This document shows positions 16,758 to 25,748 of a stretch of 64,000 nucleotides of DNA, in pieces. The notes beneath the pieces were generated by a model. It did not search any database, was not told where the DNA came from, and saw only the letters and a list, made by a program, of their open reading frames with translations. Every line of letters begins with the position of its first letter. The first letter of the stretch is position 1. Source of the stretch: Pseudomonas gingeri (lineage in GTDB: Bacteria > Pseudomonadota > Gammaproteobacteria > Pseudomonadales > Pseudomonadaceae); assembly GCF_013386115.1 (NCBI RefSeq), contig NZ_JACAOR010000013.1, positions 539,175-603,174 of the forward strand, in the 5' to 3' direction. The translations under genes and the position numbers were made by a program.

Positions 16758-17645
16758 ATGCTGCGTGAACTCAAGACCTTTATCCGCGTGTCCCGGGAAG
16801 GCACCTTCGTCGCGGCCGGCCAGCAGCTCGGCTTGACCCAGTCGGCGGTCAGCGCGCAGATGCGCGTGCTCGAGCAGCACCTGGGCGTACGCCTGTTCGA
16901 CCGCAGTGGCCGCGCGGCGGTGCTGAATGCCGCCGGACGCCATGCGCTGCCGCTGGCCGAGCAGATCCTCGCGTTGTATGGCGCGATGGCCTTGCCCACT
17001 GCCGCGGCGGAATGGCAGGGCGAGCTGCGCATCGGTGCCATCGCCACGGTCCAGACCGGCCTGCTGCCCCAGGCCCTGCCGAGGTTTCGGCAGGCGGCGC
17101 CACGGGTCGACCTGAAGCTGGTGCCGGGGGTGTCGCTGAATCTGTTGAGCCAGGTCGATGCCGGCGAGCTGGACCTGGCGCTGCTGATCAAGCCGCCCTT
17201 CGAGCTGCCCAAGGAGTTGCTGGCGATCCCGCTGGCCCGCGAGGCCTTTGTGCTGATCGCGCCGTTGCAACTGGCGGGCGACGATCCGTTGCAACTGCTC
17301 GCCGAGCAGCCGTTCGTACGCTATGACCGGGGTTCGTTCGGCGGTCGCCTGGTCAGCCAGTTTCTGCGCGAACAACGGATCCAGGTGCGCGATGTGCTGG
17401 AGCTGGACGAGATCGAGGCGATTGCGCGGATGGTGGAGTGCGGACTGGGGGTGTCGTTGGTGCCTAGGGCCGGGCTGTGGTTGCAGCGGGCGGATCAGTT
17501 GCGGGTGATCGAGTTGGGTGAGCTGACCTTCGAACGTCAGCTGATCGCGGTGTTGCGCCGCGCCCAGCGCCAGCCGGCACTGGATTGCCTGCTGGAGTGC
17601 CTGAGTGAAGCTGATCGTTCCCGCGCGGAGCGTCTGCTGTTGTGA
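16758..17645 (+). CDS. LysR-family transcriptional regulator with repeat-encoded C-terminus
   Basis: This 295-residue LysR protein has an HTH in residues 1-60 (LKTFIRVSREGTFVAAGQQL, SQMR-like helix VSAQMRVLEQHLG, FDRSGRAAVLNAAG) and a substrate-binding domain after residue 88. The ATG at 16758 gives the canonical MLRELKTF. The in-frame extension from 16698 is not conserved in character. The last codons (DRSRAERLLL and stop) are read from the left end of a palindromic repeat element, so the original C-terminus may have been replaced. The divergent VOC gene is the likely target. Confidence 0.9.
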   Translation: MLRELKTFIRVSREGTFVAAGQQLGLTQSAVSAQMRVLEQHLGVRLFDRSGRAAVLNAAGRHALPLAEQILALYGAMALPTAAAEWQGELRIGAIATVQTGLLPQALPRFRQAAPRVDLKLVPGVSLNLLSQVDAGELDLALLIKPPFELPKELLAIPLAREAFVLIAPLQLAGDDPLQLLAEQPFVRYDRGSFGGRLVSQFLREQRIQVRDVLELDEIEAIARMVECGLGVSLVPRAGLWLQRADQLRVIELGELTFERQLIAVLRRAQRQPALDCLLECLSEADRSRAERLLL

Positions 17646-17692
17646 CGCAGAGCGTCGCGGGCGGCGTTCCCACGCGGAGCGTGGGAACGATC
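17610..17692. repeat. Palindromic GTTCCCACGC-type repeat overlapping the LysR stop
   Basis: The element starts in GATCGTTCCCGCGCGGAGCG, runs through GACGCAGAGCGTCGC and ends in CCCACGCGGAGCGTGGGAAC plus GATCG. It belongs to the same family as the elements at 31500, 46430 and 52872. The LysR stop codon (17643-17645) lies inside it. The remaining gap up to metQ (17693-17757) holds nothing recognisable. Confidence 0.8.
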
Positions 17693-17757
17693 GTGGCGTC
17701 CTGAAGGGCCTCATCGCCCCCCAGGGTATTTTGTCCGGCCGGGTATCAGCCTGTGGC

Positions 17758-18531
17758 TTAGAACGCTGGAACGATCGAGCCCTTGTACTTCTCGAGGATG
17801 AAGGCTTTCACTTCAGGGCTGTGCAGCGCCGTGACCAGCTTCTTCATGGCGTCCGAATCCTTGTCGTCCTCGCGGCCCACCAGGATGTTCACGTATGGCG
17901 AGTCGGCACCTTCGATGTACAGCGCGTCCTTGGACGGATCGAGCTTGGCTTCCAGGGCGTAGTTGGTGTTGATCAGCGCCAGGTCGACCTGGGTCAGCAC
18001 GCGCGGCAGGGTCGCGGCTTCCAGCTCGCGGATCTTCAGGTCCTTGCTGTTTTCGCTGATGTCTTTCGGCGTCGACAGGATGTTGGTCGGATCCTTCAGC
18101 TTGATCAGGCCGGCCTTCTGCAGCAGCAACAGCGCACGGCCACCGTTGGTGGCGTCGTTCGGAATCACCACGGTGGCGCCGCCCGGCAGGTCTTCGAGTT
18201 TCTTGTACTTGCTGGAGTAGGCGCCCAGCGGCTCCACGTGCACCGCAGCGATGCTGATCAGGTGGGTGCCCTTGGCCTTGTTGAATTCATCGAGGTACGG
18301 CTGGTGCTGGAAGAAGTTGGCGTCCAGGCGTTTCTCGGCCACTTGCACGTTCGGCTGCACGTAGTCGGTGAAGACCTTGACCTTCAGGTCCACGCCTTCC
18401 TTGGCCAGCGTCGGCTTGATGAACTCGAGGATTTCCGCGTGGGGCACCGGCGTGGCGGCAACGCTCAGGGTCTCGGCGGCATGGGCGGAGAACGCCGCGA
18501 CGGCGGCAAAGGCAGCAAGCAGTTTTTTCAT
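17758..18531 (-). CDS. metQ: Methionine ABC transporter, periplasmic binding protein
   Basis: This 257-residue NlpA/MetQ-family solute-binding protein reads MKKLLAAFAAVAAFSAHA then AETLSVAATPVPHAEIL. Family motifs include VFTDYVQPN, DANFFQHQPYL and the INTNYAL ligand segment. There is no lipobox cysteine, so it should be a free periplasmic protein rather than a lipoprotein. It is the last gene of metN-metI-metQ, 83 bp after metI. The binding specificity for methionine is inferred from the operon. Confidence 0.93.
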   Translation of the reverse strand: MKKLLAAFAAVAAFSAHAAETLSVAATPVPHAEILEFIKPTLAKEGVDLKVKVFTDYVQPNVQVAEKRLDANFFQHQPYLDEFNKAKGTHLISIAAVHVEPLGAYSSKYKKLEDLPGGATVVIPNDATNGGRALLLLQKAGLIKLKDPTNILSTPKDISENSKDLKIRELEAATLPRVLTQVDLALINTNYALEAKLDPSKDALYIEGADSPYVNILVGREDDKDSDAMKKLVTALHSPEVKAFILEKYKGSIVPAF

Positions 18532-18614
18532 CTTACGACTCCATGTGAGCAGGCACCTGCCGACGTGACGCCGGCTGATTCCAGGTTGCTAAAGCGTGTT
18601 TTTATTGACGATGG

Positions 18615-19289
18615 TCATTTACGGGAGAAGCGTGCCACCAGCTTGTCGCCGATGGTCTGCAGTACCTGGACCAGTACCACCAGCATGACCACGGTCACCA
18701 GCATGACATCGTTCTGGAAGCGCTGATAACCATAGCGGATCGCCAGGTCGCCGAGGCCGCCGGCGCCGACCACACCGGCCATGGCGGTGTAGCCCACGAG
18801 GGTGATGGTGGTCACGGTAATGGCCGCCAGGATGCCCGGGCGGGCTTCCGGCAACAAGGCATTGAAGACGATCTGGCGGGTGGTCGCGCCCATGGCCTGG
18901 GTCGCTTCGATAATGCCGCGATCGACTTCCCGCAGCGCGGTTTCCACCAGGCGCGCGAAGAACGGTGCGGCACCGATCACCAGCGGCGGAATGGCACCGG
19001 CCACGCCCAGCGACGTGCCGGTGAGGAATACGGTGGTGGGGATCAGCACGATCAGCAGGATGATGAACGGCAGCGAACGCACCACGTTCACCACGAAGGC
19101 CAGGGCCCCATAGGTCGCCTTGTGTTCCAGCAGCTGGCGCGGGCTGCACAGGAACAGCAGCACGCCCAGCGGCAGGCCGAGCAGCACGGTGAACAGCAGC
19201 GAGCCGCCCAGCATCAGCATCGTGTCGCCGGTGGCTTCCCAGATGTCCGCCCAGTCGATATTGGCGAAAAAGCTCAGAAACAGGTCCAT
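18615..19289 (-). CDS. metI: Methionine ABC transporter, permease
   Basis: This 224-residue inner-membrane permease has five predicted helices. The binding-protein-dependent transport signature for contact with the ATPase is visible around EATQAMGATTRQIVFNALLP. ATGA-type overlap with the metN stop at 19289 shows translational coupling. With MetN and MetQ it imports D/L-methionine. Confidence 0.95.
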   Translation of the reverse strand: MDLFLSFFANIDWADIWEATGDTMLMLGGSLLFTVLLGLPLGVLLFLCSPRQLLEHKATYGALAFVVNVVRSLPFIILLIVLIPTTVFLTGTSLGVAGAIPPLVIGAAPFFARLVETALREVDRGIIEATQAMGATTRQIVFNALLPEARPGILAAITVTTITLVGYTAMAGVVGAGGLGDLAIRYGYQRFQNDVMLVTVVMLVVLVQVLQTIGDKLVARFSRK

Positions 19290-20296
19290 CAGCGCAGTAC
19301 CTCCATATGGACGTCCGCCGCGGTGAAGCGGGCGAACGCTGCGTCCATGTCGCCGCCGGTGACGGCGAGCGTCAGTTGCCCATAAGGGGTGTCCTTGATG
19401 CGGTCGATGCGCCCGGCGAGGATGCTGTAGTCGACGCCGGTTTCACGGGCGACGGTGCCCAGCAGGGGCGCGTAGGTGGCGTCGCCCTGGAAGGTCAGGC
19501 GCACGATGCGGCCCGGCACATGGGCGAAGTCGTCTCGCTGCTCGCTTTCGTCGATCTGTTCGTCTTCCTGCACGAAGCGTCGGGTGGTCGGGTGCTTGGG
19601 GTGCAGGAACACCTGCGCCACCGGCCCCTGCTCGACGATCACCCCGGCGTCCATCACGCCGACCACGTCGCAGACCCGACGGATCACATCCATCTCATGG
19701 GTGATCAGCACGATGGTCAGTTTCAGTTCGCGGTTGATCTCGGCCAGCAGTTGCAGGACCGACGCGGTGGTCTGCGGGTCGAGGGCACTGGTGGCCTCGT
19801 CGCACAGCAGGATCTTCGGCTTGGTCGCCAGGGCGCGGGCAATGCCGACGCGCTGCTTCTGGCCGCCGGACAACTGGGCCGGGTACTTCTTCGCGTGGTC
19901 GGACAGGCCGACGCGCTGCAGCAGCTCGGCGACGCGCTGGTCGATTTCCCGACGGGACAGTTCACCGGCCAGGGTCAGCGGCAGCGCGACGTTGTCGGCG
20001 ACGGTCTTGGAGGCCAGCAGATTGAAGTGCTGGAAGATCATCCCGACCTGCTGGCGGAAGCGCCGCAGGCCGCCGGCGTCGAGGGCGGTGACTTCCTCAC
20101 CGTCCACCGTGATCGTACCGCCGCTGGGAGCTTCCAGGCGGTTGATCAGGCGCAGCAGGGTACTTTTGCCCGCGCCGGAATGACCGATCAGGCCGAACAC
20201 CTGGCCATCCTCGACACGCAGGCTCGTCGGATGCAGGGCGGGAATATCCTTACCGGCGACCCGGTAGGTTTTATGGACGTTATGAAACTCGATCAC
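19289..20296 (-). CDS. metN: Methionine ABC transporter, ATP-binding protein
   Basis: The protein has 335 residues. Walker A is GHSGAGKST, the signature is LSGGQKQRVGIARAL, and Walker B with the switch is ILLCDEATSALDP and LITHEMDV. A C-terminal NIL regulatory domain (about residues 255-335, GRIVRLTFQGDATYAPLL onward) binds methionine and trans-inhibits transport in characterised homologues. It is the first gene of the operon. The 238-bp gap to katE (20297-20534) holds both divergent promoters. No riboswitch or clear operator was recognised in it. Confidence 0.95.
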   Translation of the reverse strand: MIEFHNVHKTYRVAGKDIPALHPTSLRVEDGQVFGLIGHSGAGKSTLLRLINRLEAPSGGTITVDGEEVTALDAGGLRRFRQQVGMIFQHFNLLASKTVADNVALPLTLAGELSRREIDQRVAELLQRVGLSDHAKKYPAQLSGGQKQRVGIARALATKPKILLCDEATSALDPQTTASVLQLLAEINRELKLTIVLITHEMDVIRRVCDVVGVMDAGVIVEQGPVAQVFLHPKHPTTRRFVQEDEQIDESEQRDDFAHVPGRIVRLTFQGDATYAPLLGTVARETGVDYSILAGRIDRIKDTPYGQLTLAVTGGDMDAAFARFTAADVHMEVLR

Positions 20297-20534
20297 GTAG
20301 CGAACCTTGTGGGGCGCAATGGAAATGGGTCAGCGGTTAGCCGGGCGCGCATTTTAGCCTGTCCGTATAGAGGCGATTAGCATTTATTTCGCATTCAACC
20401 TGTCATTTGGCAATAACGCGATCAATGGTCAGAAAAAAGGAACGGCGCAAATCGGCGGCAGTCACTCCTAAGGCAACTCGAATCTCGCCCATTGTCCGGT
20501 ATGGCCGGGCGACTGCAAACGAGGAGTCTGTCTG

Positions 20535-22688
20535 ATGAGTACCAAGAAAACCCCTGCTACCCAGCGCGCGGCCACCAAGAGCCAGCTGGCGGGAACCGCT
20601 ACCCTGGATCGCGGCAACAGCAATGACAAGCTCGAAAGCCTCGAGCCCTTCCGCTCGGATGCCACCGGGCAGGCCTTGCGCACCAACCAGGGGGTCAAGG
20701 TCGCCGATAACCAGAACACCCTGAAGGCCGGCGCGCGGGGGCCTTCCCTGCTGGAAGACTTCATCATGCGTGAAAAGATCACGCATTTCGACCATGAGCG
20801 GATTCCCGAGCGCATCGTTCACGCCCGGGGTACGGCGGCCCATGGTTATTTCCAGAGCTACGGCAACCATGGGGCGCTGACCAAGGCCGGCTTCCTCCAG
20901 GACCCGACGCTCAAGACGCCGGTCTTCGTGCGTTTCTCCACGGTCCAGGGCCCGCGCGGCTCAGGCGATACGGTGCGCGACGTGCGCGGTTTCGCGGTGA
21001 AGTTCTTCACCGAAGAGGGCAACTTCGACCTGGTCGGCAACAACATGCCGGTGTTCTTCATCCAGGATGCGATCAAGTTCCCCGACTTCGTCCATGCCGT
21101 CAAACCCGAACCCCACAACGAAATACCCACGGGGGGCTCGGCCCACGACACCTTCTGGGACTTCGTCTCGCTGGTGCCGGAGTCGGCGCACATGGTGATC
21201 TGGGCCATGTCCGACCGGGCGATCCCGAAAAGCCTGCGGGCCATGCAGGGTTTTGGCGTGCATACCTTCCGCCTGATCAATGCCGAGGGCCGCTCGAGTT
21301 TCGTCAAGTTCCACTGGCGCCCCACGGTCGGCACCTGTTCGCTGGTGTGGGACGAAGCACAGAAGCTGGCGGGCAAGGACACCGATTTCCATCGCCGCGA
21401 CCTCTGGGAGTCGATTGAAAGCGGCGACTACCCCGAGTGGGAGTTCGGCGTGCAGATCATTGCCGAGGAGGACGAGCACGCGTTCGACTTCGATATCCTC
21501 GACCCGACCAAGCTGGTCCCCGAGGAACTGGTGCCGATCACACCACTGGGCAAGATGGTGCTCAACCGCAACCCGGACAATTTCTTCGCCGAGACCGAGC
21601 AGGTGGCGTTCTGTCCGGGGCATATCGTGCCGGGGATCGACTTTTCCAACGACCCGCTGCTGCAGGGCCGGCTGTTTTCCTATACCGATACGCAGATCAG
21701 CCGATTGGGCGGCCCGAACTTCCACGAGATCCCCATCAACCGGCCCGTGGCGCCCTTCCACAGCAGCCAGCGCGATGCCCAGCACCGCACGGTGATCGAC
21801 AGGGGGCGGGCCGCCTACGAGCCCAACTCGATCGACGGCGGCTGGCCGAAGGAAACCCCGCCTGCTGCCCGTGACGGCGGCTTCGAGAGTTATCCGGAGC
21901 GGATCGACGCGGCCAAGATCCGCCAGCGCAGCGAGTCCTTCGGCGATCACTTCTCCCAGGCGCGGCTGTTCTTCAACAGCATGAGCCGCCATGAGAAGGA
22001 ACACATCATTGCCGCCTACAGCTTTGAGCTGGGCAAGGTCGAGCGGGAAGCCATCCGCGCCCGCCAGGTCAACGAGATCCTGGCCAATATCGACCTGGAA
22101 CTGGCCGGGCGTGTCGCTGCCAACCTCGGCCTGCCTGCGCCGAAAAGCGGCACCGTGACGCCGCGCAAGACCGACCTGGCGCGGTCGCCGGCGTTGAGCC
22201 AGGCGAACCTGCTGCCGGGGAATATCAAGACGCGCAAGGTGGCGATCCTGGCGGCCAACGGTGTCGATGGTGCGGCGATCGCGGCGCTGAAGAAGCTGCT
22301 GGCGGCAGAGGGCGCCCATGCCCGGCTGCTCGGGCCGACGTCGGCGCCGGTGACCACGGCCGATGGCAAGAGCCTGGCGGTGGATGGTTCGATGGAAGGC
22401 TTGCCGTCAGTCGCCTTCGACGGGGTCTACGTGCCCGGTGGCGCGGCGTCGGTCAAGGCCCTCGCCGGCAACGGCGTGGCCCTGCACTACGTGCTGGAGG
22501 CCTACAAGCACCTGAAGGCGATTGTCCTGCACGGGGAGGCGAAGCAGTTGCTGGAGGTCCTGCATCTGCAGGCGGACTCGGGGTTGATCGTCGGCAGCGA
22601 TGCCAAGACGCTCAAGGCGTTCGTCGCGGCGCTGGCCCAGCACCGGGTCTGGGAGCGCGAGGAACGGGCCAAGGCCGTGCCGGCTTGA
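20535..22688 (+). CDS. katE: Large-subunit monofunctional catalase HPII
   Basis: This 717-residue large-subunit clade-2 catalase disproportionates H2O2. The distal His96 is in RIVHARGTAAHG, and the proximal heme-ligand Tyr383 is in RLFSYTDTQ. After the catalase core (to about residue 540), a linker leads to a C-terminal flavodoxin/GATase-1-like domain (KVAILAANGVDG to the end) typical of HPII. AACGAGGAG precedes the start. In many pseudomonads katE is stationary-phase controlled, but no strong sigma-S -10 is obvious here. A REP doublet follows directly. Confidence 0.96.
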   Translation: MSTKKTPATQRAATKSQLAGTATLDRGNSNDKLESLEPFRSDATGQALRTNQGVKVADNQNTLKAGARGPSLLEDFIMREKITHFDHERIPERIVHARGTAAHGYFQSYGNHGALTKAGFLQDPTLKTPVFVRFSTVQGPRGSGDTVRDVRGFAVKFFTEEGNFDLVGNNMPVFFIQDAIKFPDFVHAVKPEPHNEIPTGGSAHDTFWDFVSLVPESAHMVIWAMSDRAIPKSLRAMQGFGVHTFRLINAEGRSSFVKFHWRPTVGTCSLVWDEAQKLAGKDTDFHRRDLWESIESGDYPEWEFGVQIIAEEDEHAFDFDILDPTKLVPEELVPITPLGKMVLNRNPDNFFAETEQVAFCPGHIVPGIDFSNDPLLQGRLFSYTDTQISRLGGPNFHEIPINRPVAPFHSSQRDAQHRTVIDRGRAAYEPNSIDGGWPKETPPAARDGGFESYPERIDAAKIRQRSESFGDHFSQARLFFNSMSRHEKEHIIAAYSFELGKVEREAIRARQVNEILANIDLELAGRVAANLGLPAPKSGTVTPRKTDLARSPALSQANLLPGNIKTRKVAILAANGVDGAAIAALKKLLAAEGAHARLLGPTSAPVTTADGKSLAVDGSMEGLPSVAFDGVYVPGGAASVKALAGNGVALHYVLEAYKHLKAIVLHGEAKQLLEVLHLQADSGLIVGSDAKTLKAFVAALAQHRVWEREERAKAVPA

Positions 22689-22698
22689 GAGCGGGGTT

Positions 22699-22851
22699 GT
22701 GGGAGCCGGCTTGCCGGCGATGGCGGCCGATCAGGCGATGCAAAGCTTCAGGGCCTCATCGCTGGCAAGCCAGCTCCCACAGGGCGTTGTGGCGAACACC
22801 GGTTTGGCGGACGACACAAACCTCCTGTAGGAGCCGGCTTGCTGGCGATGG
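22699..22851. repeat. REP doublet, copy 1 (inverted partner at 26723)
   Basis: About 153 bp with REP cores at both ends and in the middle (GTGGGAGCCGGCTTGCCGGC, its inverse near 22760-22780, and GTAGGAGCCGGCTTGCTGGC), plus a unique-looking spacer containing AGGGCGTTGTGGCGAACACC. The reverse complement matches 26723-26864 with only about a dozen mismatches by eye, including the spacer. The whole unit, not just the REP cores, has therefore been copied. Confidence 0.85.
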
Positions 22852-22874
22852 CGTCCGGATGGGCGGTGCAGGGC

Positions 22875-23591
22875 TCAGGGCTTGCGCGGGCTCAAGACCA
22901 CCTGGGCCTGCACCTGCCGGTCGATCTGCTTGTCCATCTGCAAGGCGAAGCCAGGGTCGAGCTTCTTCACCCGTTTCTCCAGCAGGGTCGCCAGCCACGG
23001 GTAATCCAGGGTGCGCGGGACCTGGAAGGTGACCGCGCACTGGTAATTGACCACGTCCGCCGCCAGCGCATCCATCTGTTTGCGCAGTTGCGCGATGTCC
23101 TGGATATTCAGGGCGATGGTGCTGTTTTCGGCGCTGGGATCGATCAGCCGGGCAGCCGGCCTGGCTTCGGCGGCCTTGAGGGCGGCTTCGGCTTTCTCCA
23201 GCTCGGCCTTGCGCGCCTGGGCAATGGCGCCGTTGACCCCGCCGGTCAGGGCCGGGGCCTTAGGCATCAGGGCCCGGGCGCGGCTCAGGGCGGTGGCGGC
23301 AGCATTGACGTCACCCTTCTGCAGCACGATCTGGCTGCGTTGCAGATAGGCTTCGGCCAGTTGCCGCTGGTAGGGCACCAACTGCGGGTCGTCCGCAGAC
23401 TGCGCCTGCAAGGCGGCCAGTTGATCTTCGGCGGTGGCCAGCTCGTTGCTGTTGATGTTCTGCTCCAGCGCAGCAATCGCCGTGGCCCGGGCATCGGGCA
23501 CTGCGGTAGCGGCCGGCGGGGTGCTTTGGCACGCACCCAACAGCAGGGAAAATGCGACAAGGAGCAGATAACGGGAGGCGGACAGCTTCAT
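22875..23591 (-). CDS. Lipoprotein next to the znu locus (PA5502-like)
   Basis: This 238-residue protein has a lipoprotein signal peptide and lipobox LGAC (Cys21). The mature protein is Ala-rich and helical. TPR-like segments (LATAEDQLAALQAQ, LVPYQRQLAEAYLQRSQIVLQ, AAATALSRARALMP) are followed by a coiled-coil-like stretch ARKAELEKAEAALKAAEARP. It lies 38 bp beyond the end of znuB on the same strand and is probably co-transcribed. PAO1 has PA5502 in the same place. No function is known to me. A link to zinc uptake or envelope integrity is only positional. Confidence 0.8.
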   Translation of the reverse strand: MKLSASRYLLLVAFSLLLGACQSTPPAATAVPDARATAIAALEQNINSNELATAEDQLAALQAQSADDPQLVPYQRQLAEAYLQRSQIVLQKGDVNAAATALSRARALMPKAPALTGGVNGAIAQARKAELEKAEAALKAAEARPAARLIDPSAENSTIALNIQDIAQLRKQMDALAADVVNYQCAVTFQVPRTLDYPWLATLLEKRVKKLDPGFALQMDKQIDRQVQAQVVLSPRKP

Positions 23592-23628
23592 TCCTGCGAC
23601 TCTCTAATTGCGCAAAAAACGAGCAAGT

Positions 23629-24417
23629 CTACACCCCTCTGCGTGGCAGGACAAAACTCAGCAGAAACAGCCCGGCGGCGGTGACCACGATCGACGGGCC
23701 GGCGGGGGTGTCCTTGAACCAGGAAAGCGCCAGCCCGCCGCATACCGCGAGCATCCCCAGGACGCTGGCGCCGAGGGCCATCTGTTCCGGTGAGCGGGCA
23801 TGACGCTGGGCCGCCGCCGCCGGAATGATCAGCAGCGAGGTGATCAACAGCACGCCGACGATCTTCATCGCCACCGCGATCACCACGGCGATCAGCAGCA
23901 TAAGGGCCATGCGCAGGGTCGCGACCGGCAGGCCTTCGACCGTCGCCAGTTCCTCGTGCACGGTGATCGCCAGCAGCGGCCGCCAGAGGCTGACCAGCAG
24001 TACCAGCACCGCCGCGCTGCCGCCGAGGATCCAGGCCAGGTCGGTGCTGCTGATCGCCAGCAGGTCGCCGAACAGGTAGGCCATCAGGTCGATGCGCACT
24101 TCGTGCATGAAGCTCAGGACCACCAGGCCAAGGGACAGGGTGCTGGGGGCGAGAATCCCCAGCAGCGTGTCGGAAGCCAGTGGCTGGCGCTGTTGCAGGG
24201 TCACCAGCAGCACCGCCAGCAGCAGGCAGCCGACGGTCACGGCCAGGGTCGGGCTGACATCCAGCAGAAAGCCCAGGGCCACGCCGAGCAAGGCGGCGTG
24301 GGACAGGGTGTCGCCGAAATAGGCCATGCGCCGCCAGACCACGAACGAGCCCAGCGGGCCCGCCACCAGCGCCAGGGCCAGGCCTGCGAGCAGGGCGTAG
24401 AGCAGAAAATCAGCCAT
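23629..24417 (-). CDS. znuB: Zinc ABC transporter, permease
   Basis: The protein has 262 residues with about seven to eight membrane helices. It begins MADFLLYALLAGLALALVAG. GSFVVWRRMAYFGDTLSHAALLGVALG is the family signature, quoted here in part as WRRMAYFGDTLSHAALLG. The ATG at 24417 lies inside the end of znuC (8-bp overlap). The ABC-3 permease family carries Zn or Mn. The zur and znuA neighbours make zinc the clear choice. Confidence 0.94.
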   Translation of the reverse strand: MADFLLYALLAGLALALVAGPLGSFVVWRRMAYFGDTLSHAALLGVALGFLLDVSPTLAVTVGCLLLAVLLVTLQQRQPLASDTLLGILAPSTLSLGLVVLSFMHEVRIDLMAYLFGDLLAISSTDLAWILGGSAAVLVLLVSLWRPLLAITVHEELATVEGLPVATLRMALMLLIAVVIAVAMKIVGVLLITSLLIIPAAAAQRHARSPEQMALGASVLGMLAVCGGLALSWFKDTPAGPSIVVTAAGLFLLSFVLPRRGV

Positions 24418-25198
24418 GCTTGCAGCTATCTCCGTGAACGTGGACGTGGGCCGCCGGGGCCTCTTCGCTGACCACCGCGCCATGCAGGTCGTGGGCGTGG
24501 TCATGATGGTGGTGATAGATCGCCAGGCTCTGCGCGTTCTTGCCGAACAGCTCGACGAAGGCCGGGTCGCCGCTGACCTGCTCGGGATGGCCGGAGCAGC
24601 AGACATGACGGTTGAGGCAGACCACCTGGTCGGTGGTGCTCATCACCAGGTGCAGGTCGTGGGAGACCATCAGCACGCCGCAGCCATGGCGGTCGCGCAA
24701 CCGGGTGATCAGGCTGTAGAGCTCGGCTTGCCCCGCGACGTCGACGCCCTGCACCGGTTCGTCGAGCACCAGCAGCTCGGGTTCGCGCAACAGCGCCCGG
24801 GCCAGCAGCACGCGCTGCATTTCGCCGCCGGAGATGCTTTGCACCGGACTGTCGATCACCTGTTCGGCACCGACTTCGCCCAGGGCGGCCAGCGCCCGGG
24901 CACGGTCGACCCCCGGCACCAGCCGCAGGAACCGCAGCACCGACAGCGGCAGGGTCGGATCGACGTGCAGCTTCTGCGGCATGTAGCCGACCCGCAGCTT
25001 CGGCTTGCGCCAGACACTGCCGCGGTCGGGCTTGAGCAGGCCGAGCACGGCGCGTACCAGAGTGGTCTTGCCGGCACCGTTGGGGCCGATCAGGGTGACG
25101 ATCTGCCGGGGTTCGACGCTCAGGTGAATGTTGTCGAGCACGTTCTGCCCGGCAAAGGTCACGCCCACCTGCTCAAGGCGAATCAGCGCAGTGCTCAT
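24410..25198 (-). CDS. znuC: Zinc ABC transporter, ATP-binding protein
   Basis: The protein has 262 residues. Walker A is GPNGAGKTTL, the signature is SISGGEMQRVLLARAL, and Walker B is LLVLDEPVQGVD. The ATG at 25198 overlaps the zur stop. The C-terminal tail is rich in histidine (IYHHHHDHAHDLHG and HVHVHGDSCKHG), suggesting cytoplasmic zinc binding at the transporter exit. The tail is common in Pseudomonas ZnuC but absent from the shorter enterobacterial proteins. Confidence 0.95.
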   Translation of the reverse strand: MSTALIRLEQVGVTFAGQNVLDNIHLSVEPRQIVTLIGPNGAGKTTLVRAVLGLLKPDRGSVWRKPKLRVGYMPQKLHVDPTLPLSVLRFLRLVPGVDRARALAALGEVGAEQVIDSPVQSISGGEMQRVLLARALLREPELLVLDEPVQGVDVAGQAELYSLITRLRDRHGCGVLMVSHDLHLVMSTTDQVVCLNRHVCCSGHPEQVSGDPAFVELFGKNAQSLAIYHHHHDHAHDLHGAVVSEEAPAAHVHVHGDSCKHG

Positions 25199-25680
25199 CA
25201 GGCCCCCTGGCAGCCCGAGCAGAGCCCGACCACTTCGACGGTCTGGGCTTCGACGATGAAGCCGACATCCCTGGCGCCCTGGATGATCGCGTCGCTGATG
25301 GCCTTCTGTTCGAGCTCGATGGCCGCGTGGCAACTGCGACAGATCAGGAACTGGCCCTGGTGGGCGTGCTCCGGATTGTTGCAGCCGACAAAGGCGTTGA
25401 GCGAGGCGATGCGATGGACCAGGCCGTTGTCCAGGAGGAAGTCCAGCGCCCGGTAGACCGTTGGTGGCGCGGCGCGGCGTCCGTCCTGCTCGCTGAGTAC
25501 GGCGAGGATGTCGTAGGCGCCCAGTGGCTTGTGGCTCTGCCACACCAGTTCCAGCACCCGCCGCCGCAGGGCGGTCAGGCGCAGGCCTTGCCGCGCGCAC
25601 AGGGCATCGGCCTCGGACAGCGCGCTGTGCACGCAGTGAGAGTGATCGTGGGGACGACTGGCAAGGGGTGTTTTAGGCAT
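25198..25680 (-). CDS. zur: Zinc uptake regulator, Fur family
   Basis: The protein has 160 residues. The winged HTH covers about residues 20-90 (GLRLTALRRRVLELV, PPTVYRALDFLLDNGLVH). Structural zinc CxxC pairs are seen as CRSCH and CSGC near the C-terminus. A His-rich start (HDHSHCVH) and HAHQGQF contribute sensing-site ligands. It leads the zur-znuC-znuB operon by overlapping starts, an arrangement that gives autoregulation. With Zn bound it represses zinc uptake. Confidence 0.94.
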   Translation of the reverse strand: MPKTPLASRPHDHSHCVHSALSEADALCARQGLRLTALRRRVLELVWQSHKPLGAYDILAVLSEQDGRRAAPPTVYRALDFLLDNGLVHRIASLNAFVGCNNPEHAHQGQFLICRSCHAAIELEQKAISDAIIQGARDVGFIVEAQTVEVVGLCSGCQGA

Positions 25681-25703
25681 GAGAGCGGCGACGATTGTTG
25701 TGA

Positions 25704-25726
25704 GAGACGTTATTATGTTACCTGTT
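25704..25726. promoter_or_regulatory. Putative Zur operator between zur and znuA
   Basis: GTTATT-A-TGTTAC (25709-25721) with flanking GAGAC lies in the 68-bp divergent gap. It matches the Zur dyad GTTATA-N-TATAAC at about 9 of 12 core positions, better on the left half than the right. Its position covers both start regions. The match is moderate, so the call rests partly on context. Confidence 0.45.
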
Positions 25727-25748
25727 CCTGCCGCCTTGAGTGCCCATC

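Noticed and set aside
17758..18531. MetQ considered as defective because it lacks a lipobox.
   Set aside because: It has a normal cleavable signal peptide, and periplasmic non-lipidated MetQ-like proteins occur in pseudomonads. All other features are intact.
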